The notes beneath the pieces were generated by a model that was not told the origin of the DNA, did no database searches, and saw only the letters and a program-made list of their open reading frames with translations. 64,000 bases of DNA from Chloroflexaceae bacterium. GTDB lineage: Bacteria; Chloroflexota; Chloroflexia; Chloroflexales; Chloroflexaceae. The translations under genes were made by a program, and so were the position numbers. Location of the stretch: assembly GCA_028282325.1 (NCBI GenBank), contig JANQID010000052.1, positions 90,968 through 154,967 of the forward strand, written 5' to 3'. Positions within the stretch are counted from its first letter, which is position 1. The number at the start of each line of letters is the position of its first letter. Below are positions 25,093 through 33,179 of the stretch, piece by piece.

Positions 25093-25752
25093 CTACATTC
25101 CCAGCTTGCGCTTCAACTCTTCCAGTTCGGAGTCAACCTCCTGGTTACGCTCCAGATCACGGAAGCGATTATCCAGCGAGTCGCCCTCCAGTTTGGACAT
25201 TGCCTCGGCTTTCGCCAATCGGTCATCCACCTTCTCTTCGAGCTGATCGAGCTTGTCGAGCGCGCCCACCTGCCCCATACTTCGCATCGTACTCTGGAGC
25301 GCCTCCTGAGTCTGGGCTCGATTCTTTTTCGCGATGATCAACTCTTTCTTCGCCTTGGTCTCGGCAATCCGGGTCTCAAGATCGACGAGCGCTTCTTGCA
25401 GCGCGTCAACCTGCTCCTCCTGCGCAGCATGCTGCGTCCGATACTGATCGGCCATCTTCTGGGCCTGCACTTTGCGTGACAGCGCCGCCTTGGCCAATTC
25501 TTCGTCCCCCGCTCGCAATGCCGCCTCGGCCTTGGATTGCCACTGATCAGCCTGACCCTGGAACTCGACCATTTTCTGTTCCAGCTTTGTCTCATCAGCC
25601 ATTGCAGCAGCAACGTTGGTTCGGGCCTCGTAAAGCTCGTTCGTAAGCTGGCGTAGATACTCGTTCGCCATCTTCTCCGGATCTTCAGCCTTATCCAACA
25701 TCGAGTTGATGTTGGCGCTCAACAAATCCTTGATGCGACCCAGAATGGACAT
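25093..25752 (-). CDS. pspA: PspA/IM30 (ESCRT-III-like) membrane stress protein
   Basis: A 219-residue, almost wholly alpha-helical coiled-coil protein of the PspA/Vipp1 family, which polymerises on stressed inner membranes. It starts SILGRIKDLLSANINSMLDKAEDPEKMANEY, with the amphipathic first helix and the conserved EDP motif, followed by long charged heptads (LEQKMVEFQGQADQW, EEQVDALQEALVDLETRIAE). The ATG at 25752 has AAGGAGG eight bases upstream. No pspF, pspB or pspC is adjacent. Confidence 0.93.
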   Translation of the reverse strand: MSILGRIKDLLSANINSMLDKAEDPEKMANEYLRQLTNELYEARTNVAAAMADETKLEQKMVEFQGQADQWQSKAEAALRAGDEELAKAALSRKVQAQKMADQYRTQHAAQEEQVDALQEALVDLETRIAETKAKKELIIAKKNRAQTQEALQSTMRSMGQVGALDKLDQLEEKVDDRLAKAEAMSKLEGDSLDNRFRDLERNQEVDSELEELKRKLGM

Positions 25753-25935
25753 ATGAACAACCTCCTTGTCGAATTCCTTGCAGCGAGTATTCAAAGATGC
25801 GCAAATAGCCGATAGCAAACATTTCCATCAGTCATCATTCTAGCATGATGCGCTGACATTCTACAACTCTTGTTACGCAATTAGCGGCAAATCGTTGCAT
25901 CTCTATAACTATACGCCTGTCGCATAGGGAGAAAG

Positions 25936-26075
25936 CTACCAAACAATATTGGAGGCACCGCATGCGGTCATTCTTCGCTGCGCTCAGAATCTCAGATTCC
26001 CACAACGCCGAGACCCTTCCCCTTCGCTTCGCTCCGTTCAGGGTGACATGCGGCGTGTGTATCATCATTTGGTAG
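25936..26075. repeat. Dispersed hairpin repeat, copy 5
   Basis: A full unit from CTACCAAACAATATTGG to CATCATTTGGTAG, located upstream of pspA and downstream of rsmG. The left inner arm is partly inverted (GGTCATTCTTCGCTGCGCTC) relative to copies 1-3, so arm exchange has occurred within the element. Confidence 0.83.
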
Positions 26076-26129
26076 CATCATCCGTAAAGGCCCTATTTTC
26101 CATCTGCGTTTCTGCGAATGATTGTTCCA

Positions 26130-26849
26130 TCAGAGCGGACGCCGCGTAGGGACGCCAACTATACGTGGATAGCTCGGCGGCGTCGGGGCGCGTTTTTCAA
26201 CCACCACCAGGGTTTTCGGTTCAACGCCGGGCAACGCTACCGGCTCAATGGATTGCACAATGCCGCCCAGCAGTGAGATCGCGGGTTGCGCGGCGGCGAC
26301 TTCAGCGGCGACATCGGCGCCTTTGGGAGCAAGCAGACGACCTCCGATCCGCAAAAGAGGCAGGCCATACTCGGCCAGCACACGCATATCGGCGACGGCG
26401 CGCATTGTCACCACATTGTAGCGTTCGCGGTGCTGCACATCGTGCCCCGCCTGTTCAACTCGATCTGTGAGAATAGTCACTTCGTCCAGGCCCAGGATCC
26501 GCACGATATGTTCCAGAAATGCCGTTTTCTTGGCCACCGACTCGATCAGCGTGAGTTGCAACGTTGGATATAACAGCTTGAGCGGCAAGCCGGGAAATCC
26601 CGCCCCGCTGCCAATATCCGCCAGCAGCGCCGGCTCCTGATCCCAGGAGAGCGCGCAACGCAGCGAGTCCAGGAAATGTCGGACGACTATAGCCTCCAGA
26701 TCCGTGATTGCTGTCAGGTTGACTCGCTCGTTCCAGCGTTGCAATTCGCTCGCGTAGATTGCAAACTGCTCGATGTGATGATCTGTCAGTGATAAGCCCC
26801 AGGCAGACGCTGTTTGGATGAGGATGGCGAATGCAGAGGAATGCATCAT
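26130..26849 (-). CDS. rsmG: 16S rRNA (guanine-527-N7)-methyltransferase
   Basis: Methylates N7 of G527 in 16S rRNA. The 239-residue protein has the family N-terminus (WNERVNLTAITD, VVRHFLDSL), SAM motif I DIGSGAGFPGLPLKL, LIESVAKKTAFLEH and VTMRAVADMRVL. It lies directly downstream of nadD on the same strand, a common pairing in Chloroflexia. Confidence 0.94.
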   Translation of the reverse strand: MMHSSAFAILIQTASAWGLSLTDHHIEQFAIYASELQRWNERVNLTAITDLEAIVVRHFLDSLRCALSWDQEPALLADIGSGAGFPGLPLKLLYPTLQLTLIESVAKKTAFLEHIVRILGLDEVTILTDRVEQAGHDVQHRERYNVVTMRAVADMRVLAEYGLPLLRIGGRLLAPKGADVAAEVAAAQPAISLLGGIVQSIEPVALPGVEPKTLVVVEKRAPTPPSYPRIVGVPTRRPL

Positions 26850-26864
26850 AGGTTAAGATATCGC

Positions 26865-27488
26865 TTACATTGCCCCATACAACCGTTGCGCGCGAATATA
26901 CTCCAGAACTGAATCGGGAAGCTGATAGCGTACCGGCTGACCGGATGCGAGTCGCTGGCGCAACACGCTGCTGGAAATATCTAGTCCTGGCCCGTCGATG
27001 AGTGTGACGCGATCGGCGATGCCGGGCAGATGCACTGCAAGGGCATTGAGATCAACACTCATGCCGGGGCGCATCACCACAGCCAGACGCGCCAGTTCAA
27101 CAACATGCTCAGGGTGATGCCAGCGGGGCAGGCTGGCCAATGCATCGCCGCCCAGTACAAACCAGAGTTCTGGTTTGGGGCCAAGCAGCGTGCGGAAAGC
27201 GCGTAACGTATCGGCAGTGTAGGACGGTGGTTCGCTATAGATTTCAATATCCGAGGGAATAAACGCGGGGTTGTCAGCGCAGGCCAGTTGCACCATCATC
27301 AAACGTTGTTGAGGGCTTGCCGCGTGGCCTTCCGGCTTTAGTGGTTGTCGAGCGACCGGCGTTAAGTATACACATTTCAGCCCGATACTCCAGCGCACTT
27401 CCTCAGCGATTGCAAGATGGCCATAATGTATCGGGTCGAACGTACCGCCAAAAATGCCGATGCGCTGGTGCTTAGTGTGTTTGTACAG
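26865..27488 (-). CDS. nadD: Nicotinate-nucleotide adenylyltransferase with a non-standard start codon
   Basis: Transfers AMP from ATP to nicotinate mononucleotide in NAD synthesis. The N-terminal signature IGIFGGTFDPIHYGHLAIAEE is encoded at 27461-27399, upstream of the first ATG/GTG/TTG in frame (GTG at 27398), so that codon cannot be the start. The frame is closed by a TGA at 27503. Between the TGA and the signature the only start-like codon is CTG at 27488, preceded by GAGAG at a suitable distance, giving 207 residues. The C-terminal SSSVLRQRLASGQPVRY is the ISSTxIR motif. Function is firm; the exact start is tentative. Confidence 0.88.
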   Translation of the reverse strand: MYKHTKHQRIGIFGGTFDPIHYGHLAIAEEVRWSIGLKCVYLTPVARQPLKPEGHAASPQQRLMMVQLACADNPAFIPSDIEIYSEPPSYTADTLRAFRTLLGPKPELWFVLGGDALASLPRWHHPEHVVELARLAVVMRPGMSVDLNALAVHLPGIADRVTLIDGPGLDISSSVLRQRLASGQPVRYQLPDSVLEYIRAQRLYGAM

Positions 27489-27516
27489 CGATTCGTGCTC
27501 TCAGTAAACAGTCGGA

Positions 27517-27768
27517 TTAGTATTGACGCACGCTATCGATTTCAAACGCATCCTGAAATAGATGCCAGATTATCCAAGGAACAGATCGCTGATCGGCGAT
27601 ATGCAGATCGCTGATATATTCGGCAACCAGCTCAGCCACATCACTGCGCTGCAAGAGATACACGCGCGGGCCAAAGCTATTGTGCAATTGAAGTGCTAAC
27701 GCATCGGCCAGATCATAGAGGTCACGCTCCGGTAGCCGTGCATTGGTGCTGTATCGCATAGCTCGCAT
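27517..27768 (-). CDS. Small hypothetical protein upstream of nadD
   Basis: An 83-residue soluble, acidic protein (RLPERDLYDLADALALQLH, SDVAELVAEYISDL) that I do not recognise. It ends 28 bases before the proposed nadD start and in the same orientation, suggesting co-transcription. No signal peptide, membrane segment or metal motif is visible. Coding potential is moderate, supported by position only. Confidence 0.5.
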   Translation of the reverse strand: MRAMRYSTNARLPERDLYDLADALALQLHNSFGPRVYLLQRSDVAELVAEYISDLHIADQRSVPWIIWHLFQDAFEIDSVRQY

Positions 27769-27838
27769 ACGTTGCCCTCATCGCCTTGATCGTCGCAATA
27801 GATGACATATTTCTTGTTTGGGTCGCCACAGACAAAAT

Positions 27839-28687
27839 CTACGAATGCGCATCCGTATTATGTGGAACCGGCAACTTTTCTGTTGGTCGCGCACGCTTTG
27901 GCATTAAACTATTGTCAACTAACGTATCGGAGACATAATCCAGATAGCCGCGGATATCTTCATTATCTTCGAGACTCTGAAACGGAACCGTGGCGCCGCT
28001 GACAGTTTTAACGCTTTGTCCGATCTCGCCAAGGGTTTTATCGATGCCCTTCACCAGACCGCGCATTACGCTGGCCAGCTCTTCGCGCTCCTGAACGGTG
28101 AGATTTGCGAAGCCGACCAGCGCTTTCTCCTGGGCACGCAGCAACGTAGCGCGCAGGATAGCAATATCAGCCTGCGTTTGCAGCTCGTAACGTCGCACCA
28201 GGTGCGCCTGACGCACCTGCTCAACGAGCTCTTCGCTCGTCACCGGCGTCCAGAGCAATGCGGGAATAATGATGAAGCCAATAATGCCAATGATTACCTG
28301 TTGGAGGATCAAGCCGGTATCGGCGACGGTAGGCTGTGCAGACCACCAGGAATACTGTATTTCAAAGCTATAATACAGAAGGTACAACGCTGCGCCAATG
28401 ACAACAATGTACCCCCATGTGCGGACATTGATCTTCTGCAAGAGCATACCGCCGGGCGACCAGGGTATCAAAAACGACGTCAGACTCGGCGGAGCAAGCA
28501 CAAGGATGGCGGTGAATGCAGCGGCGACCACTACATCACTCGTGAGCTGGCTCTGCACTCCCCACCAGTACACTGCGGAGCCCAACATCGCTATAACTGC
28601 GAGAATGGCAAGGAGCGATTTAGCAGTAAATTGCACTCCGCTGCCGCGTCGACGTTGCCCTCGCACCATGTCTAAATATCGGCTCAT
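27839..28687 (-). CDS. Multi-span membrane protein of unknown function
   Basis: A 282-residue protein with four hydrophobic segments in its first 155 residues (about 24-42, 52-72, 90-110 and 125-150) and a charged, helical cytoplasmic C-terminal half (QTQADIAILRATLLRAQEK, EREELASVMRGLVKGIDK). The ATG at 28687 has GAGGAGG five bases upstream; an adjacent ATG at 28690 and a longer frame to 28825 are less well placed. I recognise no family. The coiled-coil-like tail suggests a scaffold or regulator at the membrane. Confidence 0.65.
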   Translation of the reverse strand: MSRYLDMVRGQRRRGSGVQFTAKSLLAILAVIAMLGSAVYWWGVQSQLTSDVVVAAAFTAILVLAPPSLTSFLIPWSPGGMLLQKINVRTWGYIVVIGAALYLLYYSFEIQYSWWSAQPTVADTGLILQQVIIGIIGFIIIPALLWTPVTSEELVEQVRQAHLVRRYELQTQADIAILRATLLRAQEKALVGFANLTVQEREELASVMRGLVKGIDKTLGEIGQSVKTVSGATVPFQSLEDNEDIRGYLDYVSDTLVDNSLMPKRARPTEKLPVPHNTDAHS

Positions 28688-28859
28688 CATTACCTCCTCG
28701 GTCACACCATTGCTCGCCTGAACATCCCTGCCGCTCACATCACATACGAAACATAGCAAAAAGCAACCTGACAACCCAATGTGTCGCCTGGCTGCTACTA
28801 AGAGAAAAGCTATCGCGAGGGACAAGAGGCCATAATATTCTTTCCCTCGAACCGAGCAT

Positions 28860-29516
28860 TCAACGAGATTGCACGTTTGGCGCTACGAAAGCATAGGTTT
28901 CAACCCATTCTTCGTAGCCGGCCGCATTCAGCCGCTGTACTAACGATGGGGATAGCGAAGTCAAGCCATAACGCTTATTAATCTGATAGGGCACTTCCAG
29001 AGCTGGCGATCCCTGACCGCGCAGGGTAAAGGTCGCCTGGACTTCAAACTCCCCAGAGAAGGCGCCGAGAATGACGTGCTGCTGATTCACCGGATCATAC
29101 CACCACAACTCACTGCCGGTCGTTGTATAGATTCGAGACTGATCAAACGTCTGACGGCCAAGTTGCTGATTCCGCCAGCGCTGTTCATGGCTCAAATTAC
29201 TTGGCGTTGGCGGCGCTATCGTTTCAACAGGCAATGGGGTAATATCGGTGACAACAGTTGTCGGGGGCGCACCGGGCGCAACATCATTCGGCGTCAGCAG
29301 ATCGGTCGGTCGAGTCTCAACAGCAAGTTGTGACATCACAGTCGGCGTATCAGACATCCCAGGCGAACCTTCGAGCATTTCATCCACCGACACTGATAAC
29401 GGCGGAGATGGCGAAGCCGGGTTCGAGCTATCGCCTGTTTGTAGTTCCGCCATACAGCCCGATACCAACAACGCCGCGCATATCAACATAAGCGTCAGCA
29501 GGGATGTGTGCTTCAT
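28860..29516 (-). CDS. Putative lipoprotein of unknown function
   Basis: A 218-residue secreted lipoprotein: the signal peptide MKHTSLLTLMLICAALLVSG ends at the lipobox Cys21. A Ser/Pro/Thr-rich low-complexity linker follows (about residues 25-95), then a globular domain of about 120 residues (QTFDQSRIYTTTGSELWWYD, VHAL-type beta strands, ending YEEWVETYAFVAP). I recognise no family; the second half may be an extracellular beta-rich domain. Encoded upstream, on the same strand, of the membrane protein at 27839. Confidence 0.65.
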   Translation of the reverse strand: MKHTSLLTLMLICAALLVSGCMAELQTGDSSNPASPSPPLSVSVDEMLEGSPGMSDTPTVMSQLAVETRPTDLLTPNDVAPGAPPTTVVTDITPLPVETIAPPTPSNLSHEQRWRNQQLGRQTFDQSRIYTTTGSELWWYDPVNQQHVILGAFSGEFEVQATFTLRGQGSPALEVPYQINKRYGLTSLSPSLVQRLNAAGYEEWVETYAFVAPNVQSR

Positions 29517-29855
29517 TGCTTATAGGCCATACCTTGAACAATCCATAAACAATCTATCGTCCCAGATAAACAGTCAGATTGTACTGCAAGAACAAGAACA
29601 TTTGTACTGAACCATACTATACCACATTTCCTACTCAATCTCAAGAACTCCAATGAATATGTATTTACACTCGCGCAAATTTTCGCTTACTATTTAGACA
29701 CCTACGACTCTGAGTCATAGTCTGGGGAAAAATCGCATCCGAAGGCATTGTGTACTATGGGCAGGCTCAATAGCTCATCAGTTCTTATTTTACATAAACA
29801 AGACTCCATAATAGAAGATGATAACACATTGCCAACTAAGTGTCAAAAGTTTGCC
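29517..29855. other. Intergenic stretch upstream of the lipoprotein gene
   Basis: An A/T-rich gap with no plausible coding frame or repeat of the families seen elsewhere. It should contain the promoter of the lipoprotein gene (minus strand), but no clear -35/-10 pair was found by eye. Confidence 0.35.
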
Positions 29856-29902
29856 AGAAAAAGACCTCCTCCTCGTTCAACGTTCTGAACAAGGAGGAGG
29901 CG
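29856..29902 (-). terminator. Terminator after the DUF4397 gene
   Basis: Read on the minus strand, CCTCCTCCT and AGGAGGAGG enclose a loop containing a second short pairing, followed by TCTTTTTC. This is a good intrinsic terminator 50 bases after the DUF4397 stop. Confidence 0.8.
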
Positions 29903-29953
29903 CTTGAACGGTTGCGATATTTGCGAGCCTGGTCGCTTATGCAGGAGATGTCG

Positions 29954-30754
29954 TTAGCGAAGAACGCGCTGACGAATCATTGCCGCCGCGCCGACGCCGA
30001 CCAGCAACAATGCACCGATGACCAGCCAGGGCAGTGTCACCTCATTGCCATTCGAGGTCGTGGGCAGAGTCGTTGGAGCAGGTGCTGACGAACCAGCCGT
30101 CACCTTCAGTTCAGGCGTGATCGAAGCCAGTTCGTTGGTTGCAAACACTTCATACGTGTTTCCGGCTTCCAAAGTCGTGCCGGAGAGATCGATAACCACA
30201 GCATCGCCGCCAGCCGGTGTCACAACGATATCATACGAACCAGCATCGACTTCCAGATAATCGCTGGCATTTGGGAAGGCCAGACCTGGAATCAGGGTTG
30301 CGCCATCCTTGAGTTTCACATCAACAGCCGGTGCGTCAGGGGAGAAGTGGTAAACGCGCACTTTGGCCTTTCCCGACGCCGGAGCAGACATATCATCGAC
30401 AATGATCGTCGGCTGGATCTCGGCCAGGTTGCCGGTAGCGGCTACCGTGTAGGCTATGCCAGCATCAACCGTTGCCGTCGCATCGATAACCGCATCGTCG
30501 GGCGAACCGCCAGCCGCCGTAACCTGGAAACGATGCTCGCCGGCCGGCACATCCAGATAATCGCTCACCGCGAAGAACGGCACACTGCTCAATACCTTGC
30601 TTCCATCGACATAGACATCAACTGCCGGGGCATCCGGCGAGGCGTGAATGACCCGAACTTTTGCATTGCCCGACTGAGCAGATGCTATGGGGACGAGGGC
30701 CATTGCCAGAATAAGAGCCAACAGGCTCAGCATCGCTGATACGATAGACTTCAC
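29954..30754 (-). CDS. Secreted DUF4397-domain protein with C-terminal membrane anchor
   Basis: A 266-residue exported protein. Residues 1-26 are a signal peptide ending PIASA. Two DUF4397 beta-sandwich repeats follow (about 31-125 and 130-225), each opening with the conserved VRVxHxSPDAPAVDV pattern and containing SDYLxVxAG. A Thr/Pro/Ser linker leads to a hydrophobic anchor at about 240-258 ending in basic residues (IRQRVLR). Such proteins are cell-surface or S-layer-associated with unknown binding partners. The start is GTG with GAGGAGGAAG upstream. Confidence 0.85.
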   Translation of the reverse strand: MKSIVSAMLSLLALILAMALVPIASAQSGNAKVRVIHASPDAPAVDVYVDGSKVLSSVPFFAVSDYLDVPAGEHRFQVTAAGGSPDDAVIDATATVDAGIAYTVAATGNLAEIQPTIIVDDMSAPASGKAKVRVYHFSPDAPAVDVKLKDGATLIPGLAFPNASDYLEVDAGSYDIVVTPAGGDAVVIDLSGTTLEAGNTYEVFATNELASITPELKVTAGSSAPAPTTLPTTSNGNEVTLPWLVIGALLLVGVGAAAMIRQRVLR

Positions 30755-30921
30755 GAAACTTCCTCCTCAAATTACAGTGCTACTTGCCAAAGCTTCCGAG
30801 AATGCAAAGAGATGACTTGTGGAGCTGCCAGAAGCACGAACATCCACCAATTGCTTGTTGTGCGCCTGGTAACTGTGGTTTTCATCTCATCACTCGACAA
30901 AACAGAGATGGTGCATGAATA

Positions 30922-30940
30922 TTTGCATTCTCGATGCAAA
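30922..30940. promoter_or_regulatory. Palindromic operator-like site upstream of the DUF4397 gene
   Basis: TTTGCATTCTCGATGCAAA is a perfect 7-bp inverted repeat with a 5-base centre, 170 bases upstream of the DUF4397 start. A GCTTGCATAC half-site lies ten bases further on. The size and symmetry suit a dimeric repressor, but the regulator is unknown. Confidence 0.4.
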
Positions 30941-31060
30941 ACGCTTGCATACTGTCTATACGGACAGGTTCCAGGGGGTGGATGTATAGCGCGGCTCTGA
31001 ATCGTGGTGATGTGGAAAACCTAGGCCGGTATCTGTCGCATACGCGGCTTTGCGGGAAGA

Positions 31061-31188
31061 TACCAAACGATAATGAACAGGCCGCATGTCACCCTGAGCG
31101 GAGCAAAGGGTCTCGGCGTCCCCGACAGCCGGGATTCTTCGCTGCGCTCAGAATGACCGCTTGCGGTAGATCCAAATTCGTTTGGTAG
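31061..31188. repeat. Dispersed hairpin repeat, copy 6 (inverted orientation)
   Basis: TACCAAACGATAATG to TTTGGTAG, with the inner arms in the opposite order to copies 1-3 (CCCTGAGCGGAGC first, then GCGCTCAGAATGACC). It ends TCCAAATTCGTTTGGTAG, the exact reverse complement of the left end of copies 2 and 3. It lies in the gap between the DUF4397 gene and the membrane protein at 31303; the remaining bases of 30755-31302 show no gene. Confidence 0.85.
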
Positions 31189-31302
31189 ATGTGTTCAGAT
31201 CGATTCTCAGTGGAAGCTCAGGAGGAACAATCAACAAAGCGGGCGGGTTTCCGCTATGGAAACCCGCCCGTCACAGAGGCCGAGACCTGGAGGAGAACCC
31301 CG

Positions 31303-31980
31303 TTATGCGTGCGCGCCCTTGCCGTGGAACAACAGCGGACGCACCCGCAGAGCCATGCCAAGATCGAGCAAAATGTGCAAGAACACGACCGTCCAGATGT
31401 CTTGTGTCAGCCAGAAGCACAGACTCCAGCCGATGACCAGACCTACCTCGGCCAGCGGTCGATACTTGCGGATAGCTACCGATAGCGGTGCGTCATCAAG
31501 GTGCGGCGGCAGCAAACGCAACCAAAACAGCGCGTGAATGAGCCCGCCGTAGACCATAAAGAAGAGTACGCCGACAACCAGCCCCGCAATGCTCGCCGCC
31601 GCCGGTGCAAACGCGTCGACAGCCCAGTAGCCAAACATTTCACCCAGACGGTAGGCAACGCCAAACGCAAACACTTCGGCAATGCCATTGCCAATCGTAA
31701 ACGCCAATACCGAACTCAGACTGATTGGACGATTGCCGTGTCGCGCAATGATGAGATAAAGACTCTGACTGAGCGCCCAGGTAAGCACGAGATAGCCTAC
31801 CAGCCAGAAATGCGAAAGGGTGGCTCCGACATTCCAATTCATAATCCAGTCGCGCAAGAAAACGACCCCCAAAACACAGGAGATCGCCCAGTATGCCAGA
31901 ACCGACCATTCTTCCCGCTTCAAGCGCTGTTGAGCGCGCGCCTGCGTTCGGTTCAAACCTGCGTTGAACTGCACATCCAT
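31303..31980 (-). CDS. Integral membrane protein of unknown function
   Basis: A 225-residue protein with about six hydrophobic segments (for example VLAYWAISCVLGVVFL, HFWLVGYLVLTWAL, SIAGLVVGVLFFMVYGGLIH, IWTVVFLHILLDLGMAL). The two polar-lined helices near the C-terminus containing LAEVGLVIGWSL and FLHILLDLG faintly recall CPBP-type intramembrane proteases, but the EExxxR motif is absent, so I do not assign that function. GGAG lies upstream of the ATG. Nothing convincing is seen in the gap 31981-32206. Confidence 0.65.
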   Translation of the reverse strand: MDVQFNAGLNRTQARAQQRLKREEWSVLAYWAISCVLGVVFLRDWIMNWNVGATLSHFWLVGYLVLTWALSQSLYLIIARHGNRPISLSSVLAFTIGNGIAEVFAFGVAYRLGEMFGYWAVDAFAPAAASIAGLVVGVLFFMVYGGLIHALFWLRLLPPHLDDAPLSVAIRKYRPLAEVGLVIGWSLCFWLTQDIWTVVFLHILLDLGMALRVRPLLFHGKGAHA

Positions 31981-32206
31981 ACGTTGTCATCACTCCATTA
32001 AATTGGTTTTGTTGCGAGATCCTGAGGGTTATCGCCTGCGCCAATGCGCTTGTACATATAAACACAATCACCTACAAATATTATAAAAACTTTGCGTCGA
32101 GATGTATTAGTGCATGGTAGGCAAAAAATGTTATATATGCAATAGTATACCATTTCAACGAATTTTATCAAGAGGCATTATGCAGTATCTTATGCAAAAC
32201 TATTGC

Positions 32207-32255
32207 CAGCAAAAAGCCTCTGTGTCAATGGGCGTGACACAGAGGCTTTTTGCTG
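32207..32255. terminator. Strong bidirectional terminator hairpin
   Basis: CAGCAAAAAGCCTCTGTGTCA pairs perfectly over 21 bp with its complement at 32235-32255, loop ATGGGCG, with A- and T-runs embedded in the stem so that it works from either side. It follows the short gene ending at 32313 on the minus strand. Confidence 0.9.
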
Positions 32256-32312
32256 CGGGATGTTGGGGGAATGTATAGAACGCTCGAACCGGCGGTGCGC
32301 TCAACGGACGTG

Positions 32313-32540
32313 TTAGCGACGTTGTGTCAGACGCGTCCCGCGAGGAACATTGACGATCTCGGCGGCATTCTCGTCTTCCTCGACTTCTTCAACGTCAGAA
32401 TGCGTCGCCTCCGGTTCAGCATGATGCCCGTGACCATGCCCCATACCATATTCGACAACTTCACTGGCGGCCCTGATCCGGCGCTCATACTCTTTATCGA
32501 CAAACTGAATAAACCGCTGCAACAAATTTGGAGACCCCAT
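32313..32540 (-). CDS. Small His-rich acidic protein
   Basis: A 75-residue protein: a helical start (NLLQRFIQFVDKEYERRIRAA), a His/Gly cluster GMGHGHGHHAEP near residues 33-43, then an acidic stretch DVEEVEEDENAAE and a basic end. The His cluster could bind Ni, Zn or Co (inference). Although short, the gene is well supported: it has its own TTGCAA/TATAAT promoter (32589-32617), a GAGGG ribosome-binding site and a strong terminator 58 bases beyond its stop. I recognise no family. Confidence 0.7.
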   Translation of the reverse strand: MGSPNLLQRFIQFVDKEYERRIRAASEVVEYGMGHGHGHHAEPEATHSDVEEVEEDENAAEIVNVPRGTRLTQRR

Positions 32541-32588
32541 TATTTTCGCCCTCGTGCTCGATTCGTTTCTTCGGCTGATTCTGGGGCG

Positions 32589-32617
32589 ATTATACGTTTA
32601 TCGGGGCAAGATTGCAA
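32589..32617 (-). promoter_or_regulatory. Sigma70 promoter for the His-rich small protein
   Basis: On the minus strand: TTGCAA, a 17-base spacer, TATAAT. The transcript would start near 32582, about 40 bases before the ATG at 32540. Confidence 0.82.
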
Positions 32618-32764
32618 TCAGGCTAATAAACTCAACCTACGTTTGTGTCGCTGCGTTACTGGCACGGCGATGTTCGGCGATACGTTTGCACTGTACTGTA
32701 GAAGCGCATCCGATTTTCGCCCCATCACTCACGAGGCAGGCTCGATCCCGTTGTACAATGAGCC

Positions 32765-32932
32765 TCAGGCGGCATCACGAAAGTATTGCATATTCAACAG
32801 CTCGAATACAAGCTGATCCAGCGTCGCTTCTGCTTCGCGGTATGTGCGCGCAAACCCGATCAATTCCTCATTGAGGAACATCGCAAAGTCGCGCGTTTCG
32901 GGATCGTACACGATTTTCTTCTTGTACATCAT
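32765..32932 (-). CDS. Conserved-looking 55-residue protein
   Basis: Starts ATGATG at 32932 and encodes a 55-residue protein with a compact beta-hairpin-like start (KKKIVYDPETRDFAMFLNEE) and a helical end (YREAEATLDQLVFELLNM). Short proteins of this pattern (YDPxTRDFAxxLxxELxGFARTYxE) recur in Chloroflexia in my memory, without known function. An upstream mini-frame of 12 codons (MKQTLEDLERAG, 32929-32967) overlaps it by ATGA, suggesting translational coupling, and a good promoter lies at 33034-33061. It could be one half of a small two-component locus such as a toxin-antitoxin pair, but no partner domain is recognised. Confidence 0.7.
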   Translation of the reverse strand: MMYKKKIVYDPETRDFAMFLNEELIGFARTYREAEATLDQLVFELLNMQYFRDAA

Positions 32933-33033
32933 CCTGCCCTTTCCAGATCCTCCAGCGTTTGTTTCATGCGCCGGGGCGTCCTTGTCGCCTGTATACCGGA
33001 AGCACGGTCGGTCAAAGATACTTGGCTAGAATT

Positions 33034-33061
33034 ATTATAGCACTTTTGTTCTAATTTTCAA
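33034..33061 (-). promoter_or_regulatory. Sigma70 promoter for the 55-residue protein
   Basis: On the minus strand: TTGAAA, a 16-base spacer, TATAAT. The expected start is near 33027, about 95 bases before the ATG at 32932. Confidence 0.72.
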
Positions 33062-33179
33062 GTCCTTTGACAACGAATCTTGGCACGAGTATTATTACGG
33101 CGGCGGGCAGGCTATGCTCGTCTTTCATTTGACTATCGATATAAGCGCTATTACCTTACTCTACGCTAAGGAGCATCGG

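Noticed and set aside
25090..25479. 129-codon plus-strand frame opposite pspA
   Set aside because: Leu/Arg-rich reverse translation of the PspA coiled coil.
31501..32001. 166-codon plus-strand frame opposite the membrane protein
   Set aside because: Reverse shadow of a gene with clear membrane helices and a start signal.
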